From positions 1 through 64,000 of the forward strand of contig JAXDIL010000126.1 of NCBI GenBank assembly GCA_034664005.1: a stretch of 64,000 bases of DNA, in the 5' to 3' direction. Positions 40,854-50,052 of the stretch are shown here, one piece after another (the first letter of the stretch is position 1; every line of letters begins with the position of its first letter). The notes under the pieces were generated by a model that was not told where the DNA came from, did no database searches, and saw nothing but the letters and a program-made list of their open reading frames with translations. Made by a program: the position numbers and the translations under genes. Source of the stretch: JACVRW01 sp034664005. GTDB lineage: Bacteria > Actinomycetota > Thermoleophilia > Solirubrobacterales > Thermoleophilaceae.

Positions 40854-42567
40854 CCTCGAAGAAGGCGTACCCGTACTCCCCGCGCTTGTAGGCGAGCTTC
40901 GCGATGGCGATCATCCGCTCGTCGTCGTTTCGCTCGACCTGGTCGAGCGCCAGGGTCACTCGCGAGGCTGCGCGGCGGCAGAACGTGTCGCAGATGTAGC
41001 GCTCCTGCCCGGACGGCTCGATGCCGTGCTCGTCGAGGTGCGCCGTCACGCGCGACAGCACGGCCACCTGCGCATAGATGTCGGAGACCGCCGAGGCGAG
41101 CCGCTTCTGGTGGAACTGGCGTGCGGCGATGCCCGAGCGGTGCTCGCGCAGGAGGCTCTCGGTGACCGCGCGGAGCCGCTTCACCTGCTCGGAGACCGAG
41201 CCCGCGAGGTCGTCGAGCTCGTCGTGCGCGAGCGTGATCCGGTCCGGGTTCACCTCGCGCGCGATGCGGCCGGCCACGTACTCGGCGAGCACGCCGATCG
41301 AGCCGATCGGGTCCGCGAGCGATACGTCGCCCATCTCCTTCAGCCGGTCGCCGACGGGCTTCATGCCGGCGAGCGCGATGAACGCGCGCATCACGTCGTT
41401 GGCGCCCTCGAAGATCGGGAAGATGCGGATGTCGCGCAGGTACTTCTCGTACGGCTCGTCGCGCATGTAGCCCGCGCCGCCGGCGAGCTGGAGCGAGCGG
41501 TTCGCCGCGTACCAGAGGAACTCCGTGCCGGCCACCTTGCAGATCGCCGACTCAAGCGAGTAGTCCTCCACGCCCTGGTCCACCAGCCCCGTGCTGAGGT
41601 AGGCCATCGACTCCAGCCCGAACAGGTACGAGACGGCCCAGCCGATCTTGTCCTGCACGAGCTCGAAGTCCGCCAGCGGCATCCCGAACTGGCGGCGCTC
41701 CTTCACGTGGCGGATCGTCTGGTCGAGCAGGAACTTCGCGCCGCCCACCGACCCCGTGCCGAGCGAGAGCCGCCCGTTGTTGAGGATCTGCATGGCGATG
41801 CGGAAGCCGTCGCCCGGCTCGCCGATCACGTTCTCGGGTGGGACGCGGATGCCGTTGTAGCGGAGCTCGCGCAGGTCGTTGCCGCGCAGGCCCATCGTGT
41901 CGAAGCGCTTCCCGACCTCGAGCCCCTCCATCCCCTGCTCGAGGATGAACGCCGTGTACTTCCTCTCGCCGGTCTTCGCGAAGGTCACGAGCACGCCGGC
42001 CTTCGAGCCGTTGCCGATGTAGTGCTTCAGGCCGTCGAGGCGCCACGAGCCGTCCGCCTGGCGCTCCGCGCGCGTCTCCATCCCCGCGACGTCCGAGCCG
42101 GCGTTCGGCTCCGTGAGCGCGAACGCGGCGAGCTTGCGGCCGCTCGCCAGGTCCGGCAGGAAGCGCTCCTTCTGCTCGTCGCTCCCGTAGAGCGCGATGC
42201 CCTTCATCCCGATCGACTGGTGCACGCCCCTGATCACGCTGAGCGTCGCGTCGATCTGCGCGAACACCTCGGACACGCGGCAGTAGCCGGTCTGGGACAG
42301 GCCCTGGCCACCGTACTCCTCCGGCACGTACAGCCCGAGCAGCCCGCGCTCGCCCAGCTCGGCAATCGTGTCGTCGCCGATCCAGCGGTCCTCCTCGACC
42401 TTCTTCGCGTCGTACGGCATCTCGCGGAGCGACGCGGTCAGCGCCCGGATCCTGTCCTGCTCCGCAGGGTCGGGCTTGGGGAACGGGAAGACGAGCTCCT
42501 CGTGGATCTCGCCCAGGAAGAGCGACTTGGCGAACGACGAGACGCGCTGCTCTGTCGCCGCCTCCAT
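40849..42567 (-). CDS. Acyl-CoA dehydrogenase (VLCAD/ACAD9-like)
   Basis: A 572-aa flavoprotein, longer than short-chain ACADs. It has AFALTEPNAGSDVAGM (FAD/substrate region), HYIGNGSKAGVLVTFA, QILNNGRLSLGTGSVGG, LAGGAGYMRDEPYEKYLRD and the catalytic Glu in IFEGANDVMRAF (about residue 387). The C-terminal extension of about 150 aa is helical, as in membrane-associated very-long-chain forms. The ATG overlaps the citrate synthase stop by one base (TGATG), so the two are co-translated. Role: first step of fatty acyl-CoA beta-oxidation. Confidence 0.92.
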   Translation of the reverse strand: MEAATEQRVSSFAKSLFLGEIHEELVFPFPKPDPAEQDRIRALTASLREMPYDAKKVEEDRWIGDDTIAELGERGLLGLYVPEEYGGQGLSQTGYCRVSEVFAQIDATLSVIRGVHQSIGMKGIALYGSDEQKERFLPDLASGRKLAAFALTEPNAGSDVAGMETRAERQADGSWRLDGLKHYIGNGSKAGVLVTFAKTGERKYTAFILEQGMEGLEVGKRFDTMGLRGNDLRELRYNGIRVPPENVIGEPGDGFRIAMQILNNGRLSLGTGSVGGAKFLLDQTIRHVKERRQFGMPLADFELVQDKIGWAVSYLFGLESMAYLSTGLVDQGVEDYSLESAICKVAGTEFLWYAANRSLQLAGGAGYMRDEPYEKYLRDIRIFPIFEGANDVMRAFIALAGMKPVGDRLKEMGDVSLADPIGSIGVLAEYVAGRIAREVNPDRITLAHDELDDLAGSVSEQVKRLRAVTESLLREHRSGIAARQFHQKRLASAVSDIYAQVAVLSRVTAHLDEHGIEPSGQERYICDTFCRRAASRVTLALDQVERNDDERMIAIAKLAYKRGEYGYAFFED

Positions 42568-43670
42568 CAGGCGGTGGGACCCGCGCCGTTGAGCGCGTCC
42601 GCGGCACGCGGCTCCGGTCCGACGTAGCGGGCGCTCGGGCGGATCAGCCTGCCCTCGCGCTTCTGCTCCATGATGTGAGCCGCCCAGCCGCCGACGCGCG
42701 CGCTCGCGAACATCGGCGTGAACAGGTCCGGCGGCACGTCGGCGAAGTCGAGCACCACGGCCGACCAGAACTCGACGTTCGTGGCCAGCACGCGGTCCGG
42801 CTTCCGCGCCTTCAGCTCGGCGAGGGCGGCCTCCTCGAGCTTCTCGGCCACCTCCAGCCGCGGCGCGCCGATCTCGCGCGCGGTGCGGCGCAGCACGCGC
42901 GCCCGCGGGTCCTCAGCGCGGTAGACGCGGTGCCCGAAGCCCATCAGCCGGTCGCCGCGGTCGAGCGCCTCCTTGACCCAGCGCTCGGCGTCGCCCATCG
43001 CGTCCACCTCGTCGAGCATGTGCAGCACGCGCGAGGGCGCTCCGCCGTGGAGCGGGCCGGACAGCGCGCCGACCGCGCCCGACAGGGCGGCCGCGACGTC
43101 GGCCCCGGTGGAGGCGATGACCCGCGCCGTGAAGGTCGAGGCGTTCATGCCGTGCTCGGCTGCGGAGATCCAGTACGCGTCGATCGCCTTCACGTGGCGC
43201 GGATCGGCCTCGCCGCGCCAGCGGAGCAGGAAGCGCTCGGGGATCGAGGTGGCCTTGTCCACCTCCGCCTGCGGGATCGGTGGCCTGCCGACGCCGCGCG
43301 CCGACTGGGCCACGAACGAGAGCGCCATCACCGAGACGCGTGCGAGGTCGTCGCGCGCCTGCTCGTCGGAGATGTCGATCAGCTGATCGAGCCCCCACTC
43401 CGGCGAGAGCATCGCGAGCGCCGCCTGGAGGTCGACGCGCGGGTCGCCCGTGCGCACGGACAGCGGATGCGGCTCGGCCGGCGGGAGCCCGGGCTCGTAC
43501 TGGCCGTCCACCAGGAGCCCCCAGACCTGCTCGTAGGGCACGTTCCCCACGAGCTCCTCGATGTCGACCCCGCGGTAGCGGAGCGCGCCCCCCTCTTTGT
43601 CGGGCTCGGCGATGGTGGTATCGAACGCGATAACCCCCTCAAGACCCGACGGAACCTCGATCAGCGCCAT
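42567..43670 (-). CDS. Citrate synthase / 2-methylcitrate synthase family protein
   Basis: A 367-aa type II-like short citrate synthase. The N-terminus has GVIAFDTTIAEPDKEGGALR. The catalytic triad is visible as His in SAAEHGMNAST (about residue 173), His in LMGFGHRVYRAEDPR (about 246) and Asp in VVLDFADVPPDLF. GPLHGGAPSRVLHML is the CoA-binding loop. It condenses acetyl-CoA (or propionyl-CoA) with oxaloacetate. The pairing with an acyl-CoA dehydrogenase suggests a link to fatty acid degradation. No prp genes are nearby to favour methylcitrate. Confidence 0.92.
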   Translation of the reverse strand: MALIEVPSGLEGVIAFDTTIAEPDKEGGALRYRGVDIEELVGNVPYEQVWGLLVDGQYEPGLPPAEPHPLSVRTGDPRVDLQAALAMLSPEWGLDQLIDISDEQARDDLARVSVMALSFVAQSARGVGRPPIPQAEVDKATSIPERFLLRWRGEADPRHVKAIDAYWISAAEHGMNASTFTARVIASTGADVAAALSGAVGALSGPLHGGAPSRVLHMLDEVDAMGDAERWVKEALDRGDRLMGFGHRVYRAEDPRARVLRRTAREIGAPRLEVAEKLEEAALAELKARKPDRVLATNVEFWSAVVLDFADVPPDLFTPMFASARVGGWAAHIMEQKREGRLIRPSARYVGPEPRAADALNGAGPTA

Positions 43671-43694
43671 GGCCCAGCAGAATACTTACGTCCC

Positions 43695-44144
43695 TTGATC
43701 AGACTGGCCACAACTGAAGACGCCGCCGAGGTCGCGCGACTGATGAGCGGCTTCCGCGACTGGCAGGGTCGCGCGGCGCCCGACGACGTGGCGATCGCGG
43801 GCACCGTGCGGCGGCTGCTGGCCGACCCGAACACGGACTTCCTGCTCGCGGGCGAGCCCGCTGCGGGCGTCTGCCAGCTGCGCTACCGGCTCTCGGTCTG
43901 GACCGGCGTGGAGGACTCTTGCCTCGAGGACCTCTTCGTGCACGCGGACGCGCGCGGCTCCGGGCTCGGACGTGCGCTCGTGGAGGCGGCCCTGGAGCGG
44001 GCACGCGAGCGCGGCTGTGCCCGCATGCTCCTCGACGCCAACGAGGTGAACGCTGCGGCGCTCGAGCTCTACAGGTCGGTCGGCTTCGCGAGCTGGTCCG
44101 AGGCGGCCGGCGGCAACGACCTGTTTATGCGGCTGCGTCTCTGA
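43695..44144 (+). CDS. GNAT-family N-acetyltransferase
   Basis: A 149-aa acetyltransferase from a TTG start (43695) that lies 24 nt from the divergent citrate synthase start. It begins with IRLATTEDAAEVARLM; the acetyl-CoA loop is VHADARGSGLGRALVEAALERA and the C-terminal motif is NEVNAAALELYRSVGF. Substrate unknown. The gene ends tail-to-tail with the MOSC gene with a 20-nt overlap. Confidence 0.85.
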   Translation: MIRLATTEDAAEVARLMSGFRDWQGRAAPDDVAIAGTVRRLLADPNTDFLLAGEPAAGVCQLRYRLSVWTGVEDSCLEDLFVHADARGSGLGRALVEAALERARERGCARMLLDANEVNAAALELYRSVGFASWSEAAGGNDLFMRLRL

Positions 44145-44565
44145 CTTGGTCGACCGCGTCGCCGACGGCGATCCGGCCGGGCTGGACGATGTCGGCGCGG
44201 AGGCCGGCGCGGTGCACCATGCCCTTGAGCACACCGGGATAGGTGAGGCTCTCGACATGCTGGCAGGGCTCGCACCACTCGGCGCCCACGGCCTCGACCT
44301 CGCCCACGCGGAAGCGCTTGCCGAGCAGGTCGTTCAGGCGAACGCCGCTGGTGAGGATCTGGCGGCGGATCTCGGCGTGTGAGAGCTCGATCCCGGTGTC
44401 CTCGTGGAAGGCCTCGAGCGCCTCAGCCTCGATCAGCGTGATGTCGCCGCGGCCGAAGTAGCGGTCGCCGGGGAGGCCCTCGGCGGTCACGTCGATGCTG
44501 TCGACGGGCTCTGGGAGCTGCTCGCGCACCGGAGCGATTCGGATTGCCTCAACCTGTCCAGCCAT
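44125..44565 (-). CDS. MOSC-domain protein
   Basis: A 146-aa MOSC (Moco sulfurase C-terminal-like) protein. It has EGLPGDRYFGRGDITLIEAEAL, HAEIRRQILTSGVRLNDLLGKRFRVGEV and the conserved Cys in EWCEPCQHVE that can carry sulfur. ATG 44565 follows the gap to the divergent O-methyltransferase. MOSC proteins are predicted to transfer sulfur or to help molybdenum-enzyme detoxification such as N-hydroxylated base reduction. The partner is not in this window. Confidence 0.88.
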   Translation of the reverse strand: MAGQVEAIRIAPVREQLPEPVDSIDVTAEGLPGDRYFGRGDITLIEAEALEAFHEDTGIELSHAEIRRQILTSGVRLNDLLGKRFRVGEVEAVGAEWCEPCQHVESLTYPGVLKGMVHRAGLRADIVQPGRIAVGDAVDQVRDAAA

Positions 44566-44591
44566 TCGCCCAGGGTACCCTGCTCCACGCA

Positions 44592-45236
44592 ATGCGCATC
44601 CTCGAAGAGGTCGTCGAAGCCTATTTGCGGGACCTTCGTCCCGAGCGCTCCGAGGTCATGGCCGAGATGGAGGCGCACGCCGAGCGCGACTCGATTCCGA
44701 TCGTGCACTGGGAGACCGGCCGGCTACTCGCCGTGCTCTGCCGCGTGCTCGACCCGGTCGTCCTCGAGGTGGGCACCGCGATCGGGTACAGCACGCTCCA
44801 CATGGCCGAAGAGCTCGAGCGCGGCCGCGTCGTGACGCTCGAGCGCGACCCCGAGCGCGCGGCGCAGGCGCGCTCCTACCTGGAGCGGGCCGGCGTCGCG
44901 GACCGCGTGGAGATCGTGGAGGGCGACGCGCTCGAGACGCTGCCGAATGCCGAGGGGCCGTTCGACCTGCTGTTCGTGGACGCCAGCAAGGGCGAGTACG
45001 CCCGCTACATCGAGCTGGCGCAGGCGAAGCTCTCGGAGCGCGCCCTGATGGTCGTCGACAACCTCCTGATGAGCGGCGAGGTGGCCCTCCCCGAGGACGC
45101 CGAGACGCGCTGGAATGCCGACTCGCTCGCTTCCGCGCGGCGGCTCAACGCCGACCTCCTCAACTCGGACGAGTGGCTTGCCTGCGTGCTGCCCGTGGGC
45201 GACGGGATCGGCGTGGCCGCGCGCCGTGCCGGCTAG
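44592..45236 (+). CDS. O-methyltransferase (CCoAOMT-like)
   Basis: A 214-aa class I methyltransferase of the caffeoyl-CoA O-methyltransferase-like family. It has VLEVGTAIGYSTLHMAEEL (SAM site), VVTLERDPERAAQARSYL, LLFVDASKGEYARYIELA (metal-binding Asp) and VVDNLLMSGEVALPED (metal-binding Asp-Asn). It needs a divalent metal and methylates catechol-type or other vicinal hydroxyls. ATG 44592 is the family start. Its stop overlaps the acyltransferase stop tail-to-tail. Confidence 0.88.
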   Translation: MRILEEVVEAYLRDLRPERSEVMAEMEAHAERDSIPIVHWETGRLLAVLCRVLDPVVLEVGTAIGYSTLHMAEELERGRVVTLERDPERAAQARSYLERAGVADRVEIVEGDALETLPNAEGPFDLLFVDASKGEYARYIELAQAKLSERALMVVDNLLMSGEVALPEDAETRWNADSLASARRLNADLLNSDEWLACVLPVGDGIGVAARRAG

Positions 45237-46147
45237 CCGACGACCGGCAGGATGCGCTCCGCGGCCATGTCGTCGAGCTCGTCCTGCATCGTGCCCGTGA
45301 CGAGCTCGTAGGCGTCGTCCGGGTCGGGGCTCCGCCCAAGCCGCTTCCGCAGGTCGATCGGCTTCAGCGCCCGCACCGAGATCTTCGCGGGCAGCGGCAC
45401 TCGCCCCGGCAGATCCAGGATGGTGAGCCCGAACGGCGGCGCGATCTGCCCCGGGAAGACCTTCAGCCGCGCGAGCTTGTCGAGCCGCAGTCGCCGCGCG
45501 ATGCCGCGACCCTGACCGAGGAACAGCGCGGTCTCCTGGCCGCCGATCGCCACCACGGGGACGACGGGAATGTCGTGCTCGAGCGCGAGCCTCGCGAAGC
45601 CGGTCCGGCCCGCGAAGTCGATCTTGCTCGACTCCCACGAGGGCCGGTAGGTCTCGTGGTCGCCGCCGGGATAGACGAGCAGCGCCGCGTCGCGGTCGAG
45701 CGCGCGCCGCATGTTCTCGGGCGAGGCCGGCACGGTCCCCCACCTCGACAGGCTGGCCCGCGCGCCCGGCACCCTGAAGACAAGGTCGTGGGCGAGCTGG
45801 TGGAAGCGGCGTAAGGGGCTGAAGTGCCTGTAGAACGCCTGGGCGAACACGAACGTGTCGGCGATCAGCGTGCCACCGGAGTGGTTGCCCACGAGCAGCA
45901 CCGGACCCTCGGCCGGGATGTTCGAGAGCCCGTCGACCTCGCAGCGGAAATAGAGCCGCATAAGCGAGTGGAGCGCCGGCACCGTCTTGCGGATGTAGTC
46001 CGGATCCCAGGCGTCCAGCCAGTCGTCCGGGTGGCCGCCCGCGCCCGGGGTGAGCGCCCCCGCGACATCGCTTGCGCCCACGGCCGCCATGCGCGCCGAG
46101 CCCGCCGCCGTTTCCAGAACCTGCTCCACGAGCGTGTCTGTCGCCAT
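45233..46147 (-). CDS. Lysophospholipid acyltransferase (LPLAT) family protein
   Basis: A 304-aa acyltransferase with VLLVGNHSGGTLIADTF as the catalytic His block (NHSGG variant rather than strict NHxxxxD), SLSRWGTVPASPENM, LLVYPGGDHETYRPSWE (substrate glycerol-phosphate block) and IPVVPVVAIGGQET. Such variants acylate glycerolipids or diacylglycerol-like acceptors at the membrane. It faces the small membrane gene at 46187 across 39 nt, so the two promoters are divergent. Confidence 0.88.
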   Translation of the reverse strand: MATDTLVEQVLETAAGSARMAAVGASDVAGALTPGAGGHPDDWLDAWDPDYIRKTVPALHSLMRLYFRCEVDGLSNIPAEGPVLLVGNHSGGTLIADTFVFAQAFYRHFSPLRRFHQLAHDLVFRVPGARASLSRWGTVPASPENMRRALDRDAALLVYPGGDHETYRPSWESSKIDFAGRTGFARLALEHDIPVVPVVAIGGQETALFLGQGRGIARRLRLDKLARLKVFPGQIAPPFGLTILDLPGRVPLPAKISVRALKPIDLRKRLGRSPDPDDAYELVTGTMQDELDDMAAERILPVVG

Positions 46148-46186
46148 CAGGTGGCTATACCCGCTTCAGGGCGCGATCATCCGGTT

Positions 46187-46555
46187 ATGCGGATCCTCCT
46201 GCTCGTCTTCGTCGTCGTCCAGCTCGCGACCGGGCTGCTCCTGTGGATCACGCCGGGCTTCTTCTATGAAGAGATCGGCCCGTTCGGCCCGCGCAACGAC
46301 CACTACATGGGCGACCTCGCCACGTTCTACATCGCGCTCGGCGCGGTCGGCCTGATCTCCCTGCGGCAGGTGTCGTGGCGGGTGCCGGTGCTCGCGTTCG
46401 CCGTGATCGCGTACGCGCTCCACTCGCTCAACCACCTGATCGACGTGGGCGAGGCCGAGCCGTCCTGGGTCGGCCCCGCGGACCTTGTGCTCATCTCGCT
46501 CGGCACGCTCCTGCTCGCCTGGATGCTGAAGCGCGAGCGGGAGGTGGCGGCATGA
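46187..46555 (+). CDS. Small four-helix membrane protein
   Basis: A 122-aa protein with four hydrophobic segments (about 3-20, 45-60, 67-84 and 99-115). The motif GPFGPRNDHYMGDLATFYIALG recalls a conserved uncharacterised actinobacterial membrane family. ATG 46187 is the first sensible start. The stop overlaps the epimerase ATG (ATGA). Function unknown. Confidence 0.75.
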   Translation: MRILLLVFVVVQLATGLLLWITPGFFYEEIGPFGPRNDHYMGDLATFYIALGAVGLISLRQVSWRVPVLAFAVIAYALHSLNHLIDVGEAEPSWVGPADLVLISLGTLLLAWMLKREREVAA

Positions 46556-47493
46556 GGGTGTTCGTGGCCGGGGCGAGCGGCGCGATCGGGCGGCCGCTCC
46601 TGCCGAAGCTCGTGGCGGCTGGTCACGAGGTGACCGGCATGACCCGCTCGGAGGAGAGGGCCGCGCAGGTGCGCGACGCCGGCGCGGAGGCCGCCGTCGT
46701 GGACGTGTTCGACAGGGACGCGCTCCACGCGGCGATGCGCGAGGCGGCGCCGGAGGTCGTCGTGCACCAGCTCACGGCCCTCCCGGAGCGAATGGACTTC
46801 CGCAAGGAGGACCTCTATACGGCCACGAACCGGCTGCGGACCGAGGGCACCCGCAACCTGCTCGACGGCGCGCGCGCTGCCGGCGCGCGCCGGTTCGTGT
46901 CCCAGAGCATCGCCTTCGCCTATCGAAACGACGGTTCGCGCGTGAAGGCGGAGGACGACCCGCTGCTCGAGAGCGCGCCCGGGCCGTTCGAGGGCGGCGT
47001 GACGGCTCTCGACCAGATGGAGGGAGCGGTGCTCGCTGCCGACGGCCTCGATGGGCTCGTGCTGCGCTACGGCTTCTTCTACGGCCCCGGCACCCACTAC
47101 GGCAGCGACGGGTCGATCGTGGCGGACGTCCGGCGGCGCCGTATGCCGATCGTCGGCAGAGGCACCGGCGTGTTCTCCTTCATCCACGTGGACGACGCCG
47201 CCGACGCGACGCTTGCCGCGGTCGAGCGCGGCGCGCCGGGGATCTACAACGTCACGGACGACGAGCCGGCCGCGCTCCACGAATGGGTGCCCGTGCTCGC
47301 CGAGGCCGCCGGCGCGAAGCGCCCCATGCGCGTTCCGGTGTGGCTGGCGAAGCTGGTGGCCGGGAAGCAGGCCACGGACTTCGCGCTCGAGCTGCGCGGC
47401 GCGTCGAACGAGAAGGCGAAGCGGGAGCTCGGCTGGCGGCCCGCGCACCCGAGCTGGCGCAGCGGCTTCGCCGAGGCGCTCCGCGACGGCTAG
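46552..47493 (+). CDS. NAD-dependent epimerase/dehydratase family protein
   Basis: A 313-aa extended SDR. It has VFVAGASGAIGRPLLPKL (NAD motif), RFVSQSIAFAY, FSFIHVDDAADATLAAVE and a C-terminal domain typical of nucleoside-diphosphate-sugar epimerases. The usual catalytic YxxxK is not obvious around GGVTALDQMEGAVLAADG, so it may be an atypical or non-catalytic family member. It is translationally coupled to the small membrane protein. Confidence 0.85.
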   Translation: MRVFVAGASGAIGRPLLPKLVAAGHEVTGMTRSEERAAQVRDAGAEAAVVDVFDRDALHAAMREAAPEVVVHQLTALPERMDFRKEDLYTATNRLRTEGTRNLLDGARAAGARRFVSQSIAFAYRNDGSRVKAEDDPLLESAPGPFEGGVTALDQMEGAVLAADGLDGLVLRYGFFYGPGTHYGSDGSIVADVRRRRMPIVGRGTGVFSFIHVDDAADATLAAVERGAPGIYNVTDDEPAALHEWVPVLAEAAGAKRPMRVPVWLAKLVAGKQATDFALELRGASNEKAKRELGWRPAHPSWRSGFAEALRDG

Positions 47494-47699
47494 CGCGACA
47501 ACGTGTAGGCGAGCGGCAGGAAGAGCGTGGCCGCGAAGATCAGCAGGATGCCCGCGGCCTGCAGCGGGCGCGACTTCACGATGTGACCGATCGTCCCGAT
47601 AAGGAACCCGAGGCCGAGCAGGATCAGGAAGAACTTCGGCGAGACGCGGAAGTCGCCGGCCTGCCCCGGCCCGTCATCGGGGGTCAGGAAATCGGCCAT
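47490..47699 (-). CDS. Small membrane protein, unknown function
   Basis: A 69-aa protein with an acidic N-terminus (MADFLTPDDGPGQAGDF) and two hydrophobic helices (about 23-40 and 47-66). ATG 47699 is preferred over an upstream start at 47723. It ends tail-to-tail with the epimerase and diverges from the MoxR gene. Confidence 0.6.
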   Translation of the reverse strand: MADFLTPDDGPGQAGDFRVSPKFFLILLGLGFLIGTIGHIVKSRPLQAAGILLIFAATLFLPLAYTLSR

Positions 47700-47749
47700 G
47701 GTGACGACGAGCGCGGCGAGCACGGAGCCGAAAGTATCCTTCGAGGCGG

Positions 47750-48646
47750 ATGAGCGGCGAGTTCACAAGCATCGAGGACGCCCGCGACCGGCTCGGCAGC
47801 GTCGGCTACCTGGCCGACGAGCCCGCCTCGCTCGTGTCCTATCTCGCCGGCCGGCTGGGCAAGCCGGTGCTCGTGGAGGGGCCTGCTGGAGTCGGCAAGA
47901 CGGAGCTCGCCAAGGCGGTCTCGCGCGCCACCGGCAGGAGCCTGATCAGGCTCCAGTGCTACGAGGGGCTCGACGAGGCGAAGGCGCTCTATGAGTGGAA
48001 TTACCGCAAGCAGCTGCTCCGCATCCAGACCGAGGCAGCCGACACCGGCTGGCAGGAGGTCAAGGACGACATCTTCGGCGAGGAGTTCATGCTCGCCCGC
48101 CCGCTCCTGACGGCGATCACGTCGGAGGAGCCCGTGGTGCTCCTGATCGACGAGATCGACAAGACCGACCAGGAGTTCGAGGCGCTGCTGCTCGAGGTGC
48201 TGTCCGACTTCCAGATCTCGATCCCGGAGATGGGCGTGATCGAGGCGCGCACGCACCCGCTCGTCCTCCTCACCTCGAACAACTCCCGCGAGCTGACCGA
48301 GGCGCTCAAGCGCCGCTGCCTCTACCTGTGGCTCGACTACCCCGACGTGGAGCGGGAGCTCGAGATCGTCCGGCTGCACGCGCCCGAGCTCGACGAGTCG
48401 GTCGCGCGCAAGCTGGTCGAGGTCATCCACATGATCCGCTCGCTCGACCTGAAGAAGCCGCCATCGATCGCGGAGTCGATCGACTGGGCGCGCGCACTGC
48501 TCCTGCTCGGGGCCGAGGACATCGACCAGGCGGTGCTCCAGCGGACGATGTCGATCATCGTCAAGCACCGCACCGACCTCGACCTGGTGGCGGAGCGCGT
48601 GGGAGTGAAGCTCGGCGATGGCCTCTTCGGGCGACAGACGGGGTAA
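47750..48646 (+). CDS. MoxR-family AAA+ ATPase (CoxD-like)
   Basis: A 298-aa AAA+ protein. It has Walker A GPAGVGKT (residues 44-51), Walker B VVLLIDEIDKTDQEFE (from about residue 129), sensor 1 LVLLTSNNSRELTEALKRRC and the arginine-finger region. MoxR ATPases act as metal-insertion or complex-remodelling chaperones together with a VWA partner. The partner gene overlaps by 29 nt downstream. In carbon monoxide dehydrogenase clusters the equivalent pair is CoxD-CoxE, but no cox structural genes are in the window. Confidence 0.9.
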   Translation: MSGEFTSIEDARDRLGSVGYLADEPASLVSYLAGRLGKPVLVEGPAGVGKTELAKAVSRATGRSLIRLQCYEGLDEAKALYEWNYRKQLLRIQTEAADTGWQEVKDDIFGEEFMLARPLLTAITSEEPVVLLIDEIDKTDQEFEALLLEVLSDFQISIPEMGVIEARTHPLVLLTSNNSRELTEALKRRCLYLWLDYPDVERELEIVRLHAPELDESVARKLVEVIHMIRSLDLKKPPSIAESIDWARALLLLGAEDIDQAVLQRTMSIIVKHRTDLDLVAERVGVKLGDGLFGRQTG

Positions 48647-50033
48647 CCCCGGGCTCTACGGCGGCGTGCCGGCGGCTCGCGGGCCCGCCGGGCTGGCGCC
48701 GCGGCTGCTCGAGTTCGCGGACGAGCTGCGCGGCGAGGGCGTGGCCGTGGGCACCTCCGAGCTGCTCGACGCCTTCCAGGCGCTCGACGCGGTGAGCTGG
48801 AGCTCGCAGGAGGACTTCCGCGAGGCGCTCGCGGCGACGCTCGCCAAGTCGCAGGAGGACCGGCACGTGCTGGACGTGCTGTTCGACCGCTTCTTCTTCC
48901 GCGCCGTGGAGCGCGAGGCGCTCGAACAGGGCCTGGCCGAGGAGCGCTTCCAGGGCGCGGAGCAGCTCGACCTCGACGCCCTCCGGGAGCGCATTCGCGA
49001 GGCGATCCGCGCGGGCTCGGATGGCGAGATGCGCGACCTCGCGCGGCTCGCGATCGCAGCCTTCGGCCGCCAGGGCGAGGGCTCCGGCGTGATCGGCGTG
49101 GACGTGCAGCGCATCCGGCGCACGCTCGGGCTGAAGGGCGAGAAGCTGGGAGCGGAGCAGCCCGATCCGGACGCTGTGCCGCGCGATCGCCTCCAGGAGT
49201 TCGAGCGCCACGTGCGGCGTGAGCTCGAGCGCCAGATGATCGAGCGTACGCGCGCGCTCCCCCCCGCCAAGCCGCTGCGCGAGCTGGACAGGGCGCTGCC
49301 CTCGAACCCCACGCAGGACCTTGCCCAGGTGCACCGCACGGTGGCGCAGCTGAAGAAGCGGCTCGCCTCGCACGGGCGCGAGCACCGAGGCAGGCGGCGC
49401 TCGTGGCAGGTGGACGTGCGCCGGACCATGCGCCAGTCGCTCCAGACCGGCGGCGTACCGCTCGACCTGAAGTACCGCCCGCGACGGCCGCGACGGCCGG
49501 AGCTGTACGTGCTCTGCGACGTGTCGACGAGCGTCACCAGCGCGAGCGTCTTCTTCCTGTCGGTGCTCCACGCACTGCACGACCAGTTCCGCAAGCTGCG
49601 TTCGTTCGTGTTCGTGGAGCGGATCTCGGAGGTCACGGACGTGTTCGAGCGCGAGCGCTCGTTCACGGCCGTCTCGCGGCGCATCGCCACGGACGCGGGC
49701 GTGGCGGACGTGTCCGGCTACACGGACTACGGACGCGTCTGGGTCGAGTTCCTGGACAAGGTCGTCGACGACCTCGATCCGCGCTCCACGGTGATCGTGC
49801 TCGGCGACGCCCGCACGAACGGCCGCGAGCCGCACGCGCAGGTCTTCGGCCACGTGGCCGAGCGCGCCGGCCGCACGTTCTGGATCAACCCCGAGCCGCG
49901 CCTCTACTGGAACTACGGCGACTCCGTCATGGCGGCCTACGAGCCGTTCTGCGACGGCGTCTTCGAATGCTGGACCACAAAGCAGCTCGAGGCGTTCGTG
50001 AACGCGATCGCGGACCTGCACGCCGTGGCCTAA
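48618..50033 (+). CDS. VWA-domain protein (CoxE-like)
   Basis: A 471-aa protein. The N-terminal two thirds are helical and charged; the C-terminal von Willebrand A domain has the MIDAS motif DVSTSV (about residue 301), the Thr in SGYTDYGRVW and VIVLGDARTNG. It begins inside the MoxR gene, so the two are translated together. The pair probably inserts a metal or activates a partner enzyme whose identity is not visible here. Confidence 0.88.
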   Translation: MASSGDRRGNPGLYGGVPAARGPAGLAPRLLEFADELRGEGVAVGTSELLDAFQALDAVSWSSQEDFREALAATLAKSQEDRHVLDVLFDRFFFRAVEREALEQGLAEERFQGAEQLDLDALRERIREAIRAGSDGEMRDLARLAIAAFGRQGEGSGVIGVDVQRIRRTLGLKGEKLGAEQPDPDAVPRDRLQEFERHVRRELERQMIERTRALPPAKPLRELDRALPSNPTQDLAQVHRTVAQLKKRLASHGREHRGRRRSWQVDVRRTMRQSLQTGGVPLDLKYRPRRPRRPELYVLCDVSTSVTSASVFFLSVLHALHDQFRKLRSFVFVERISEVTDVFERERSFTAVSRRIATDAGVADVSGYTDYGRVWVEFLDKVVDDLDPRSTVIVLGDARTNGREPHAQVFGHVAERAGRTFWINPEPRLYWNYGDSVMAAYEPFCDGVFECWTTKQLEAFVNAIADLHAVA

Positions 50034-50052
50034 TAGACTGGGCCGGAGCAAA

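Noticed and set aside
49470..49505. Tandem CGACGGCCG repeats
   Set aside because: They lie inside the VWA gene and simply encode an Arg/Pro-rich linker (RRPRRP).
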